A DNA stretch of 7,945 bases from UMGS1307 sp964523005. Lineage in GTDB: Bacteria; Bacillota; Clostridia; Oscillospirales; CAG-382. The notes below the pieces were generated by a model that ran no database searches, was not told the origin of the DNA, and worked only from the letters and a program-made list of their open reading frames with translations. The translations under genes were made by a program, and so were the position numbers. The stretch lies in assembly GCA_964523005.1 (NCBI GenBank), contig CAZFZL010000070.1, positions 1 to 7,945 on the forward strand, read 5' to 3'. Below, piece after piece: positions 1-6,059 of the stretch. How positions within the stretch are numbered: position 1 is the stretch's first letter; every line of letters starts with the position of its first letter.

Positions 1-580
1 GAGGGAGAGCGTAGAAGCTTCCCTTATGGATGCGGCTCGGGACGAGATAATCCCTTGCGCCCTCCGGCGTTGATTTGATGAGCATAGGCGTTTCAATCTC
101 GACAAAGCCTCTGTCGTAGAAATAATTGCGCGTGACGTGAGCGAGCTTGTTTCTAAACAGCAGATTGTTCATGAGAGCGGAACGTCTCAGGTCAAGATAA
201 CGGTATTTAAGGCGAAGCTCTTCGCTCGCCTTACACGAATCGGTTATATCGAACGGCGGTGTCTGTGATACGGAAAGGACGGTGATATCATCGACGGCTA
301 TCTCAACGTCGCCGGTAGGTATGAGCGCGTTTTTGCTCGTTCTTTCTCTGAGCGTACCGCTCACAGAGAGGACATATTCGCTTCTGACTGCAAAAGCTAT
401 GTCGAAAACCGCTTTGTCAGTGTCAGAATCGAACGCGAGCTGTACGATGCCCGTTCTGTCGCGCAGGTCTATAAATATCAATGATCCGAGGTCTCTCTGC
501 TTCTGGACCCAGCCCTTTACGCATACTTTTCTGCCGATGTCGGCGGATGTAAACGTACCGCAGTAATCAGTTCTTTTCAT
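1..580 (-). CDS. aspS: Aspartyl-tRNA synthetase, N-terminal part (cut by window edge)
   Basis: This cytoplasmic class II synthetase charges tRNA(Asp) with aspartate, using ATP. Only the first 193 codons lie in the window; the rest of the gene continues past position 1. The protein starts MKRTDYCGTFTSADIGRKVC. Residues up to about 110 form the OB-fold anticodon-binding domain, with the typical IFIDLRDRTGIVQLAF stretch. Next comes the bacterial AspRS linker motif ELRLKYRYLDLRR. The visible part ends with STPEGARDYLVPSRIHKG, which leads into the catalytic core, so class II motifs 2 and 3 are off the window. The ATG at 580 is preceded by a GAAAGG Shine-Dalgarno about 8 nt away. It sits 30 bp after the hisS stop, and the two are probably co-transcribed, a common order in Bacillota. 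Whether it is a discriminating or non-discriminating AspRS cannot be told from this part. Confidence 0.96.
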   Translation of the reverse strand, partial: MKRTDYCGTFTSADIGRKVCVKGWVQKQRDLGSLIFIDLRDRTGIVQLAFDSDTDKAVFDIAFAVRSEYVLSVSGTLRERTSKNALIPTGDVEIAVDDITVLSVSQTPPFDITDSCKASEELRLKYRYLDLRRSALMNNLLFRNKLAHVTRNYFYDRGFVEIETPMLIKSTPEGARDYLVPSRIHKGSFYALP

Positions 581-601
581 GTGGTTGCCTTTCGTATATA
601 T

Positions 602-619
602 GCTGGCTTTTCAGCCGGC
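602..619 (-). other. Small imperfect stem-loop across the hisS stop codon
   Basis: In the hisS-aspS junction, GCCGGCT and AGCCAGC flank the tetraloop GAAA (a GNRA loop), and the hisS TGA stop lies in the hairpin. The stem is 7 bp with one C-A mismatch when read in the direction of transcription. No run of T follows, so it is not a standard intrinsic terminator. It could be a small RNA processing or stabilising element between the two synthetase genes, or chance. The dyad is visible; any role is a guess. Confidence 0.3.
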
Positions 620-1876
620 TATTATTTTAATGATCGCAGCAGCTTCGGGAGCGCATTCCACGCACTCGCCGCTGTTCATGTTTTTTACGTTTATCTTTCC
701 GGATGAAAGCTCGTTGTCGCCTATGACGGCAGTGAAATGTGCTTTTATCTTGTCGGCATATTTCATCTGTGCTTTCACGGAGCGCGAGCATATATCAGTC
801 TCAGCGTACAAGCCCTTGCTTCTGAGGCACTCGGTAAGTGTTGCGGCAAAGAGCGAAGCATCGCTTCCGAGCGGCGCGATATATATATCGGGGCGAACCG
901 TGAGATCCGGAACGACCTCTGACTGACGCATCGATTCGATAAGGCGTGTTATACCCATTCCGAAGCCGACGGCAGGCGTTTCCGGACCGCCGAGCATCGA
1001 TACGAGTTTATTGTACCTGCCGCCTCCGCAGACGGTGCTTTGCGCGCCGATTGAGGTATCGATGAATTCGAATACAGTACGTGTATAGTAATCGAGCCCA
1101 CGCACTATCTTTACATCGACGGTGAAATCGACGCCGGCATCGGTGAGAAGCTTTTGAAGTGTATTGAAATGCGTGCTGCATTCATCGCACAGATAATCGA
1201 CGGTGCGCGGTGCATTTGCACACAGCTCGTGGCAGCACTCGTCCTTACAGTCGAGTATCCGGCGCGGATTTGTTTTCAGTCTTTCGCGGCACGTCGGGCA
1301 AAGCTTGTCTGCACAGGATTCGAAAAAGCTTCTGAGCGCTTCGTTATAATCGTTTCTGCATTTATCGCAGCCGATGGAATTGATGTGGAGCGAGATATTC
1401 TTTATTTTGAGCGTATTGAAAAGCGTCTGTGCAAGAAGGATGACAGTCGCATCGGCAGCAGGGCTGTCAGAGCCAAATAGCTCTGTGCCGAACTGAAAGA
1501 ACTCACGGCTCCTTCCCTTTTGCGGTTTCTCGTGGCGGAAGAAGTTTCCGATATAATAAAGCTTGAGCGGCATAGCGCCATAAACAAGCCCGTTTTCAAT
1601 GATGCTGCGTACTACGCAGGATGTACCCTCAGGGCGAAGCGAAAGACTGCGCTTTTCGCGGTCGTCGAATGTATACATTTCCTTTTGCACTATATCGGTC
1701 GTGTCGCCCACACCGCGGCAAAAAAGCCCTGTTGCCTCAAAGGTCGGGAATCTAATTTCCTCAAAACCGTATTTTTCGGCAACAAAGCGCATCTTGTTTT
1801 CGATATACTGCCACAGCAGCACATCCTGAGGCAGTATATCGAATGTACCGTACTGCCTTTTTATTATTTGGTTCAT
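611..1876 (-). CDS. hisS: Histidyl-tRNA synthetase
   Basis: This 421-residue class II synthetase activates histidine with ATP and transfers it to tRNA(His); it acts as a cytoplasmic dimer. The N-terminus (KRQYGTFDILPQD) matches the usual GTxDilP start. Motif 2 is at about 112-135 (FFRHEKPQKGRSREFFQFG), with the conserved Arg at 114. The HisRS-specific signature is RGLDYYTRT at 259-267, followed by CGGGRYNKL at 283-291. Motif 3 is GFGMGITRL at 304-312. From about 325 comes the anticodon-binding domain. Between 170 and 233 there are 11 cysteines, including CDKC, CPTC, CKDECC and CDEC. This fits the cysteine-rich, possibly zinc-binding insertion found in many Bacillota HisRS, although it is quite dense here. 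The ATG at 1876 lies 15 bp after the upstream stop, with a weak AGAAAG site about 11 nt away, so translation may depend partly on coupling with the upstream gene. No T-box leader is present. Confidence 0.97.
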   Translation of the reverse strand: MNQIIKRQYGTFDILPQDVLLWQYIENKMRFVAEKYGFEEIRFPTFEATGLFCRGVGDTTDIVQKEMYTFDDREKRSLSLRPEGTSCVVRSIIENGLVYGAMPLKLYYIGNFFRHEKPQKGRSREFFQFGTELFGSDSPAADATVILLAQTLFNTLKIKNISLHINSIGCDKCRNDYNEALRSFFESCADKLCPTCRERLKTNPRRILDCKDECCHELCANAPRTVDYLCDECSTHFNTLQKLLTDAGVDFTVDVKIVRGLDYYTRTVFEFIDTSIGAQSTVCGGGRYNKLVSMLGGPETPAVGFGMGITRLIESMRQSEVVPDLTVRPDIYIAPLGSDASLFAATLTECLRSKGLYAETDICSRSVKAQMKYADKIKAHFTAVIGDNELSSGKINVKNMNSGECVECAPEAAAIIKIIAG

Positions 1877-1891
1877 GTCTTTTGCAGCTTT

Positions 1892-2296
1892 CTATTTGAT
1901 ATTGTCACGCCAGTCGAGATCGCCTCTCGCGAGCGCAAGTATGAGTGCCTCCGCGGTTGCGATGTTCGTCGCCACAGGTACGTTATGCAAATCGCACAGC
2001 CTGAGCAGGTTCATATCCTGCTCATCGGGATCGAGGTATTCCGAGACAGAAGAGCTGTCGCGAAAATACAGCAGCACGTCGACTTCGTTATACGCTATGC
2101 GCGAAGCGATCTGCTGCTTGCCTCCGTTCTCGCCTGACAGCAGCCGCTGTATCTCGAGCCCGGTGGCGTCGGCAATGTATTTTCCCGTTCTGGAAGTAGC
2201 GCAGAGATGATGGCGGCTGAGTATGCCGCAGTATGCAATGCAGAACTCTGTCATCAATTCTTTCTTTTTGTCGCTTGCTATCAATGCTATATCCAT
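1892..2296 (-). CDS. mgsA: Methylglyoxal synthase family protein with altered active site
   Basis: This 134-residue single-domain protein has the methylglyoxal synthase fold. Family members normally turn dihydroxyacetone phosphate into methylglyoxal and phosphate in the cytoplasm. Family features are the N-terminal IALIASDKKKELM, FCIAYCGIL, the phosphate loop region ATSRTGKYI (33-41), LSGENGGKQQIASRIAYNE (53-71), YFRD (77-80), LLRLCDLHNVPVATNIATAE and the clostridial ending GDLDWRD. I compared it with E. coli MgsA from memory. Asp20 and Asp91 are kept (D9, D80) and Asp101 probably is (D91). The catalytic Asp71 of GGDQQ is Lys60 (codon AAG, 2117-2119). His19 is Ser8, and His98 of HDPD is Leu88 (LDPD). 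The phosphate loop TGTTG reads TSRTG, and there are about three extra residues near 81-96. Normal synthase activity therefore looks doubtful, and a ligand-sensing role like the MGS-like domain of carbamoyl-phosphate synthase is possible. The ATG at 2296 has AAAGGAAG upstream. It is 64 bp after the MinD-like gene and 15 bp before hisS, so it is probably in the same operon. Confidence 0.87.
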   Translation of the reverse strand: MDIALIASDKKKELMTEFCIAYCGILSRHHLCATSRTGKYIADATGLEIQRLLSGENGGKQQIASRIAYNEVDVLLYFRDSSSVSEYLDPDEQDMNLLRLCDLHNVPVATNIATAEALILALARGDLDWRDNIK

Positions 2297-2360
2297 CTGT
2301 ACGGTCTTCCTTTCGTTATTGTCACATATCGCGCCGGGCGCAAAGGCCTGCGCACGAAGC

Positions 2361-3143
2361 TTAATAAAGATCCTTCTCTTTTTTCCGTTTGCTGTATATT
2401 CCGTCGAGCAGCGCTACGCTTTCACCAGTCAATCGTTTTGCGATGTTCATGACCGCCTTCTCATACTTGGGCTTGTTATCTGTCATTTTGGAGAATGCTA
2501 TCATTCCCTTTTCCTGATCTGCCGGCAACGATCGGTCGTACGGGACGACGCCGAGCAGTCTGACGCTCGTGCGCATGATAAGCTGTGTCAGTCGCGGCAG
2601 CTCCGCCTTTGCCGCAGCGGAAAAATAGAACTGATTTATCACAAGCCGGATATCTGGTATTCCCATCCCGGCAAGCACAAAAGCCGTTTTTTCAGCTGCG
2701 CGTATGCTGCTTTGCTGATGCAGTGAAACGACGATTGCACAGTCCGCCGCGTTTGCGAAGACGTCGTATGCCGGTGTTCTGTCGGCAGACGAATCGATTA
2801 TGATATAATCGTATTTCTTTTTCAGAGATGAAATGAGCTTCGATGCTTTTTCGCCATCGATGTTTTCACCGGAATAATTCACGGGAGCCGGAAGAAAATC
2901 AAATCCGAGGCACGACCGGACGACGGCGCTTTGTATACCGCATCTGCCGGTCAGCACGTCAAACGCATCAAAGAGCGTGCTGCTCTCAAGTCCCAAGACT
3001 ATATCAAGACAGCGCATGCCGAAATCTCCATCTATGGCGAGTACATGTTTCCCGAGAGACGTCAGTGCACCCGTCAGGTTTGCGCTCAGCGTCGTCTTTC
3101 CCGCACCGCCTTTAAACGAGGTGATGAAAATGACCTTGCCCAT
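2361..3143 (-). CDS. MinD/ParA-like (SIMIBI class) ATPase
   Basis: This 260-residue deviant-Walker P-loop ATPase is of the MinD/ParA type, a group whose members dimerise on ATP and position division, chromosome or surface machinery. Walker A is KGGAGKTT (11-18) with signature Lys11 and Lys16. The A' region AIDGDFGMRCLDIVLGLE (37-53) is strongly MinD-like, with Asp40. Walker B is YDYIIIDSSA (111-120). The later segment LLGVVPYDRSLPADQEKG (197-213) matches the LGVVPED region of MinD. The lysine-rich tail SKRKKEKDLY does not look like the amphipathic membrane-targeting helix of true MinD. An ATG at 3191 is in frame, but I chose the one at 3143. There, AAGGGAG lies 5 nt upstream, the conserved domain begins at once, and the longer version would start upstream of the predicted transcription start near 3175. 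No minC, minE, parB or flagellar gene is nearby. It is the first gene of a probable operon with the MGS-like protein, hisS and aspS. The family is firm; the cell role is unknown. Confidence 0.9.
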   Translation of the reverse strand: MGKVIFITSFKGGAGKTTLSANLTGALTSLGKHVLAIDGDFGMRCLDIVLGLESSTLFDAFDVLTGRCGIQSAVVRSCLGFDFLPAPVNYSGENIDGEKASKLISSLKKKYDYIIIDSSADRTPAYDVFANAADCAIVVSLHQQSSIRAAEKTAFVLAGMGIPDIRLVINQFYFSAAAKAELPRLTQLIMRTSVRLLGVVPYDRSLPADQEKGMIAFSKMTDNKPKYEKAVMNIAKRLTGESVALLDGIYSKRKKEKDLY

Positions 3144-3181
3144 GACTTCTCCCTTCAAAAGCATTTCCCCAAAGATAAATA

Positions 3182-3210
3182 ATTTTACCACAAAAACATT
3201 GTCAAGTCAA
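3182..3210 (-). promoter_or_regulatory. SigA-type promoter for the MinD-like / MGS-like / hisS / aspS operon
   Basis: Read on the minus strand, TTGACT (3210-3205) and TAAAAT (3187-3182) are separated by exactly 17 bp, and TGG just before the -10 box gives an extended -10. Transcription should start near 3175, leaving a leader of about 32 nt to the ATG at 3143. This is the only clear promoter between the amidohydrolase and aspS within the window. The leader is too short for a T-box riboswitch or other large element. Called by eye from consensus. Confidence 0.7.
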
Positions 3211-3242
3211 TAGAAAAACGTGATATTTTACCGTAAATACGC

Positions 3243-3260
3243 GGACAATGCATGGACAAT
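3243..3260 (-). repeat. Tandem ATTGTCC repeat upstream of the operon promoter
   Basis: On the minus strand, ATTGTCC occurs twice (3260-3254 and 3249-3243), separated by ATGC. The two copies start 11 bp apart, about one helical turn, and the pair lies 33 bp upstream of the predicted -35 box, just after the amidohydrolase stop. A regulator binding on one face of the helix would fit. Two 7-mers in an AT-rich gap can also arise by chance. Confidence 0.3.
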
Positions 3261-3274
3261 ACGCACATTCTCTG

Positions 3275-4063
3275 TTACAGATCAAGCAGCTTCCGGGCGT
3301 TCTCTCCAAGAATGTTTTTTTCGGTTTTCGCATCAAGCTTGAGCGAGTGTATAAACGATACACTGTCAGACGGATCCTCCCACGGGCAATCCGAGCCGAG
3401 CATAACACGGCCGGGAGCAGCTGTGATTATTTTTTTTGCCGAGGCGGTATCTATATATTTTGAGCAGAACGACGTGTCTATGTACACGTTTTCTTTTGAG
3501 CATAGGTATTTATCTACGTCACCCCACATTTTCCAACCGCCAAAGTGCGCACACACGAGCTTCATTTTCGGAAAAGCGCGTGAGACAGCAGCAAGTCGAT
3601 CAGGAGTTGCATGGACAGGTTCCGGCAAGCCTATATCCACTCCGGCGTGAAACAATACAACAAGTCCCTTTTCACAGCATTTTTCGTACACGCCGAACAC
3701 CGCCGGATCGTCCGCATAAAAGCCTTGATAATCAGGGTGAAGTTTAATTCCTTTGAAGCCGAGTCCGCATATGAAATCAAGCTCGTCACCGGCATCGGGA
3801 GCCATGGGATGTATTGCGCCAAAAGGGATGAACCGATCGCGGCGAAGCGAGGAAAGGAAAAGGTTAATATTGTGCTGCTGCGAGGGCTTCGTCGCGACGC
3901 TTGCGAGCACAGAGCGGTCTATCTCTGCCCTGTCCATCGCTTTTAGCAGCCCGTCCGGTGTTCCGTCGGCCGCCGGTCTTACGCCGCTGCGCTCGCTGAG
4001 AGCGCTTATTGCCTGCGACGCGATTTTTTCGGGGAAAACATGCGTATGGAAATCTATTATCAT
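3275..4063 (-). CDS. Amidohydrolase family 2 (TIM-barrel metal-dependent hydrolase)
   Basis: This 262-residue cytoplasmic protein belongs to the amidohydrolase-2 group (ACMSD-like, COG2159 type), whose members hydrolyse or decarboxylate small carboxylic or cyclic substrates using a bound divalent metal. The expected metal ligands are all visible: HTH at 6-8 (IDFHTHVFPEKIA), His139 in VLFHAGVD, His173 in VCAHFGGW and Asp225 in MLGSDCPWEDP. GFKGIKLHPDYQGF (102-115) is the usual family segment. The last residues, ILGENARKLLDL, match the family's C-terminal helix (the NArrLf-type ending). The reading frame is open upstream to an ATG at 4204, but that extension would overlap the upstream lipoprotein gene and run through a terminator hairpin. 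The ATG at 4063 puts the HxH motif at the N-terminus, as usual. Its ribosome site is poor (AAGAAATGG). The substrate cannot be named. Neighbouring genes give no pathway, and expression is odd because a terminator lies just upstream. Confidence 0.9.
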   Translation of the reverse strand: MIIDFHTHVFPEKIASQAISALSERSGVRPAADGTPDGLLKAMDRAEIDRSVLASVATKPSQQHNINLFLSSLRRDRFIPFGAIHPMAPDAGDELDFICGLGFKGIKLHPDYQGFYADDPAVFGVYEKCCEKGLVVLFHAGVDIGLPEPVHATPDRLAAVSRAFPKMKLVCAHFGGWKMWGDVDKYLCSKENVYIDTSFCSKYIDTASAKKIITAAPGRVMLGSDCPWEDPSDSVSFIHSLKLDAKTEKNILGENARKLLDL

Positions 4064-4079
4064 AACGTTACCATTTCTT

Positions 4080-4107
4080 AAAAATAGGCCGCGGCAATGC
4101 CGCGGCC
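4080..4107 (-). terminator. Intrinsic terminator after the substrate-binding lipoprotein gene
   Basis: On the minus strand, GGCCGCGGC and GCCGCGGCC form a perfect 9-bp GC-rich stem around the 3-nt loop ATT (4107-4087), followed at once by TATTTTT. It begins 30 bp after the lipoprotein stop at 4137. On the plus strand the hairpin is not followed directly by a T-run, so it works for minus-strand transcription. The T-run ends about 16 nt before the amidohydrolase ATG at 4063. Confidence 0.88.
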
Positions 4108-4136
4108 CTGATGTCTTGATTTTTGAAATCGACGGT

Positions 4137-5909
4137 TTATGCTTCGTCAGCAGTTGACTCTTCAACTGCGGCGGTTTCAGACTCATAGGCTTCGTTGACT
4201 GCAAGGTAATTCTTGAGCTTTGTCTTATTGAAGTTTCTATATCCGAAGTAATAATTTCCGACCTTGCTGAGAGAATCGCCCGTCAGATAGCTTTCGGTGT
4301 AGAAGTAAATTGCGGTAGCGGGCATATCATCCATGAGCTTTGCTTCCGCCTGATGAAGCAGCGTAGCTCTTTGTGTTTTATCACTGCAGTATACGATGCT
4401 GTCGATGAGGGCGTCGTATTCGTCGGATTCATATCCGGTGACATGAGGCGTATATGATTCATCCTCAAGGCTGACAGAGACGACCTGGCCGCTGTAATAG
4501 CGGGCGAAGGGGGCGAGATAGCCAAACGCGTCGACCATGTTGCCCACGACATCGGTGAGAACCGCCTGATATGAGCGGGTATCAAACACGTTAGTGTAGT
4601 TTACGCCGGAGAGTCTCGAAAGCGTAACAGTAAAGCCAAGCGACTCCCACGAAGCCTTAACCATTTCTGCAACGGTGTCATTGATGGTGTCGGAGTTTGT
4701 GCCTCTGTACGTGAGTGTTATACTTCCGCCTGATACACCTGCTTTGCTAAGAAGCTGTTTTGCGGTTGTAAGATCGGCAGCAGTACTCATGCCAAGCGTT
4801 GAAGCTTTTCTGAACGTCGTGGCTGCATCTGTGTTAAACACTCCGTGCGGAACATAACCGTCAGCTGCAACGTACATTCCGCCGATTGCTTTGACGATTG
4901 CCTGTCTGTCTATCGCGAGTGAAAGTGCCTTGCGGACATTGGCGTCATCAAGAAGTGAATCAGTGGTGTTGAAGTACAGCGAAGCGGAGGAAAGCATATT
5001 TGTAGTCTGGATAAGGTTTGAATACTTAACATATCCGTCAGAGGTGAAGTCGCCGAGATAATAGATGGTTCCGCTCTCATAGCGTTCTTCCTGCCATCCG
5101 GCAGCATTCTTGCTGTTATTGTTGTATTCTATTACTATCTTGTAGGGCTTGACGTATTTATCTTCCTTGTCGTCTTTTTTGATTCTGAAATTAGGCGAGC
5201 GCTGAAGGATGAGATACGAATCGTATTCCATTGATTGTATCTGGAAAGGACCGTTTGTGGTTGCTTCAGAAGCCTTGGTCATCCAGTCGTCATTTTTTGA
5301 AACGACGATCTCACGCAGCGGAACAAGTGCAAGGCACGAAACCGTTTCGGCAAAAAGCTCGACTGCTTGTGCAAGCGTTGTTTCGTCGTATACATATTTG
5401 CTGTCGAACGTCACCTCAAGGAGAGTATCGTCAACTGCCGCAAGTCCGAGGTCGTCGGACGTGAGGACGCCGCTTTTGACTTCCTTGGCATTTTTGATGG
5501 TATAAAGCAATGACGCATACGGGCTGCTGCTTTCGGGAGCAAGAATACGCTTCCACGCGAAAATCACGTCGTCTGCGGATACTGCCACGCCGTCGCTCCA
5601 GCGGGTTTCATTGAGCTCGAAGTACATTTTATACTGAAGATCTTTTTCGTCATACTTACCATACCAATTCGTAGCAAGAGCAGGTATGATCTTGCCCTTC
5701 TCGTCAACGGCGGTCAGACCCTCGTATATAAGTCCAAGCAGTTTTGTTATGTCGGCGGAAGTCTGAAGTGCTGAGGGATCAAGGCTTCTCGGGTAGGATG
5801 TAACATACATCCTGATGATCGGGCCGTGGTCATCCGGATTGCTTGCGCAGCCGCTGAAAAGCGTCAGGCACATAGCAAGCAAAAGCAGAACGGTGATGAT
5901 TTTTTTCAT
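4137..5909 (-). CDS. Family 5 extracellular solute-binding lipoprotein (OppA-like)
   Basis: This 590-residue lipoprotein is anchored outside the membrane and binds peptides or similar solutes for an ABC importer. Residues 1-20 are a lipoprotein signal peptide (MKKIITVLLLLAMCLTLFSG) with lipobox LFSGC and lipid-carrying Cys21. The SBP_bac_5 domain covers roughly 60-560. OppA-like landmarks are YPRSLDPSALQT near the start, LLGLIYEGLTAVDEKGKIIP, WSDGVAVSADDVIFAWKRIL with SSPYA after it, and VRKALSLAIDRQAIVKAIGG. These are typical of the oligopeptide-binding protein family. The C-terminus ends in a short acidic tail (about 573-590, EAYESETAAVEESTADEA), which is unusual. The ATG at 5909 has AAAGGAAG 7 nt upstream and a strong promoter of its own. 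A terminator follows, and no permease or ATPase gene is next to it, so it is an orphan here that must use transporter parts encoded elsewhere. The exact ligand is unknown. Confidence 0.94.
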   Translation of the reverse strand: MKKIITVLLLLAMCLTLFSGCASNPDDHGPIIRMYVTSYPRSLDPSALQTSADITKLLGLIYEGLTAVDEKGKIIPALATNWYGKYDEKDLQYKMYFELNETRWSDGVAVSADDVIFAWKRILAPESSSPYASLLYTIKNAKEVKSGVLTSDDLGLAAVDDTLLEVTFDSKYVYDETTLAQAVELFAETVSCLALVPLREIVVSKNDDWMTKASEATTNGPFQIQSMEYDSYLILQRSPNFRIKKDDKEDKYVKPYKIVIEYNNNSKNAAGWQEERYESGTIYYLGDFTSDGYVKYSNLIQTTNMLSSASLYFNTTDSLLDDANVRKALSLAIDRQAIVKAIGGMYVAADGYVPHGVFNTDAATTFRKASTLGMSTAADLTTAKQLLSKAGVSGGSITLTYRGTNSDTINDTVAEMVKASWESLGFTVTLSRLSGVNYTNVFDTRSYQAVLTDVVGNMVDAFGYLAPFARYYSGQVVSVSLEDESYTPHVTGYESDEYDALIDSIVYCSDKTQRATLLHQAEAKLMDDMPATAIYFYTESYLTGDSLSKVGNYYFGYRNFNKTKLKNYLAVNEAYESETAAVEESTADEA

Positions 5910-5959
5910 AGTTTGTCTTCCTTTTCGAGTAATGCTTCAAGACACAATAATCTTTTTAA

Positions 5960-5988
5960 AGTATATCATATTGCTGCAGAATAATCAA
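5960..5988 (-). promoter_or_regulatory. SigA-type promoter with A-tract for the solute-binding lipoprotein
   Basis: On the minus strand, TTGATT (5988-5983) and TATACT (5965-5960) are 17 bp apart, and TGA before the -10 box gives an extended -10. A run of nine A (6006-5998) lies 9 bp upstream of the -35 box, in the position of an UP element. The start should be near 5953, leaving a leader of about 44 nt. This combination suggests strong expression, in keeping with an abundant surface binding protein. Confidence 0.75.
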
Positions 5989-6011
5989 GAGCATTTATTT
6001 TTTTTTATCAA

Positions 6012-6053
6012 TTGCACAAATATCGTTTTGGGTTTTTGTTGCATTTGCACAAA
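6012..6053 (-). repeat. Two TTTGTGCAA repeats upstream of the lipoprotein promoter
   Basis: TTTGTGCAA occurs on the minus strand at 6053-6045 and 6020-6012. The starts are 33 bp apart, about three helical turns, and both lie upstream of the A-tract and -35 box. The distal copy is also part of an imperfect dyad, TTTTGTGCA-AA-TGCAACAAAA, just past the stop of the DHHW gene. No T-run follows the dyad in the direction of transcription, so it is not a clear terminator. It could be a pair of regulator sites. It is not a good cre match. Confidence 0.35.
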
Positions 6054-6059
6054 AGTGTT

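Noticed and set aside
282..926. Plus-strand open frames opposite aspS and hisS
   Set aside because: The minus-strand proteins are unmistakable synthetases, and the plus-strand translations have no family features.
1520..2137. A 205-codon plus-strand open frame antisense to hisS and the MGS-like gene
   Set aside because: It runs opposite to two clearly conserved genes, has no recognisable motif and no sensible ribosome site. It is a frame shadow of coding DNA.
2297..2360. GC-rich inverted repeat GCGCCGGGCGC between the MinD-like and MGS-like genes as a terminator
   Set aside because: The stem is only about 4 bp with a tiny loop and no T-run follows. More likely chance.
3144..3191. Longer MinD-like start at 3191
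   Set aside because: It would begin upstream of the predicted transcription start, and the ATG at 3143 has a strong AAGGGAG site directly before the conserved domain.
3144..3274. Possible T-box riboswitch controlling hisS/aspS
   Set aside because: There is no AGGGTGGNACCGCG-like element. The leader from the predicted start is only about 32 nt, and the gap before hisS is 15 bp.
4064..4204. Longer amidohydrolase start at 4204
   Set aside because: The extension would overlap the lipoprotein gene and translate through the terminator hairpin, and it has no domain match. The HxH motif is expected at the N-terminus, as with the start at 4063.
6025..6059. Dyad after the DHHW gene as an intrinsic terminator
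   Set aside because: The stem is AT-rich with a bulge, and the following bases are ACCC, not a T-run.
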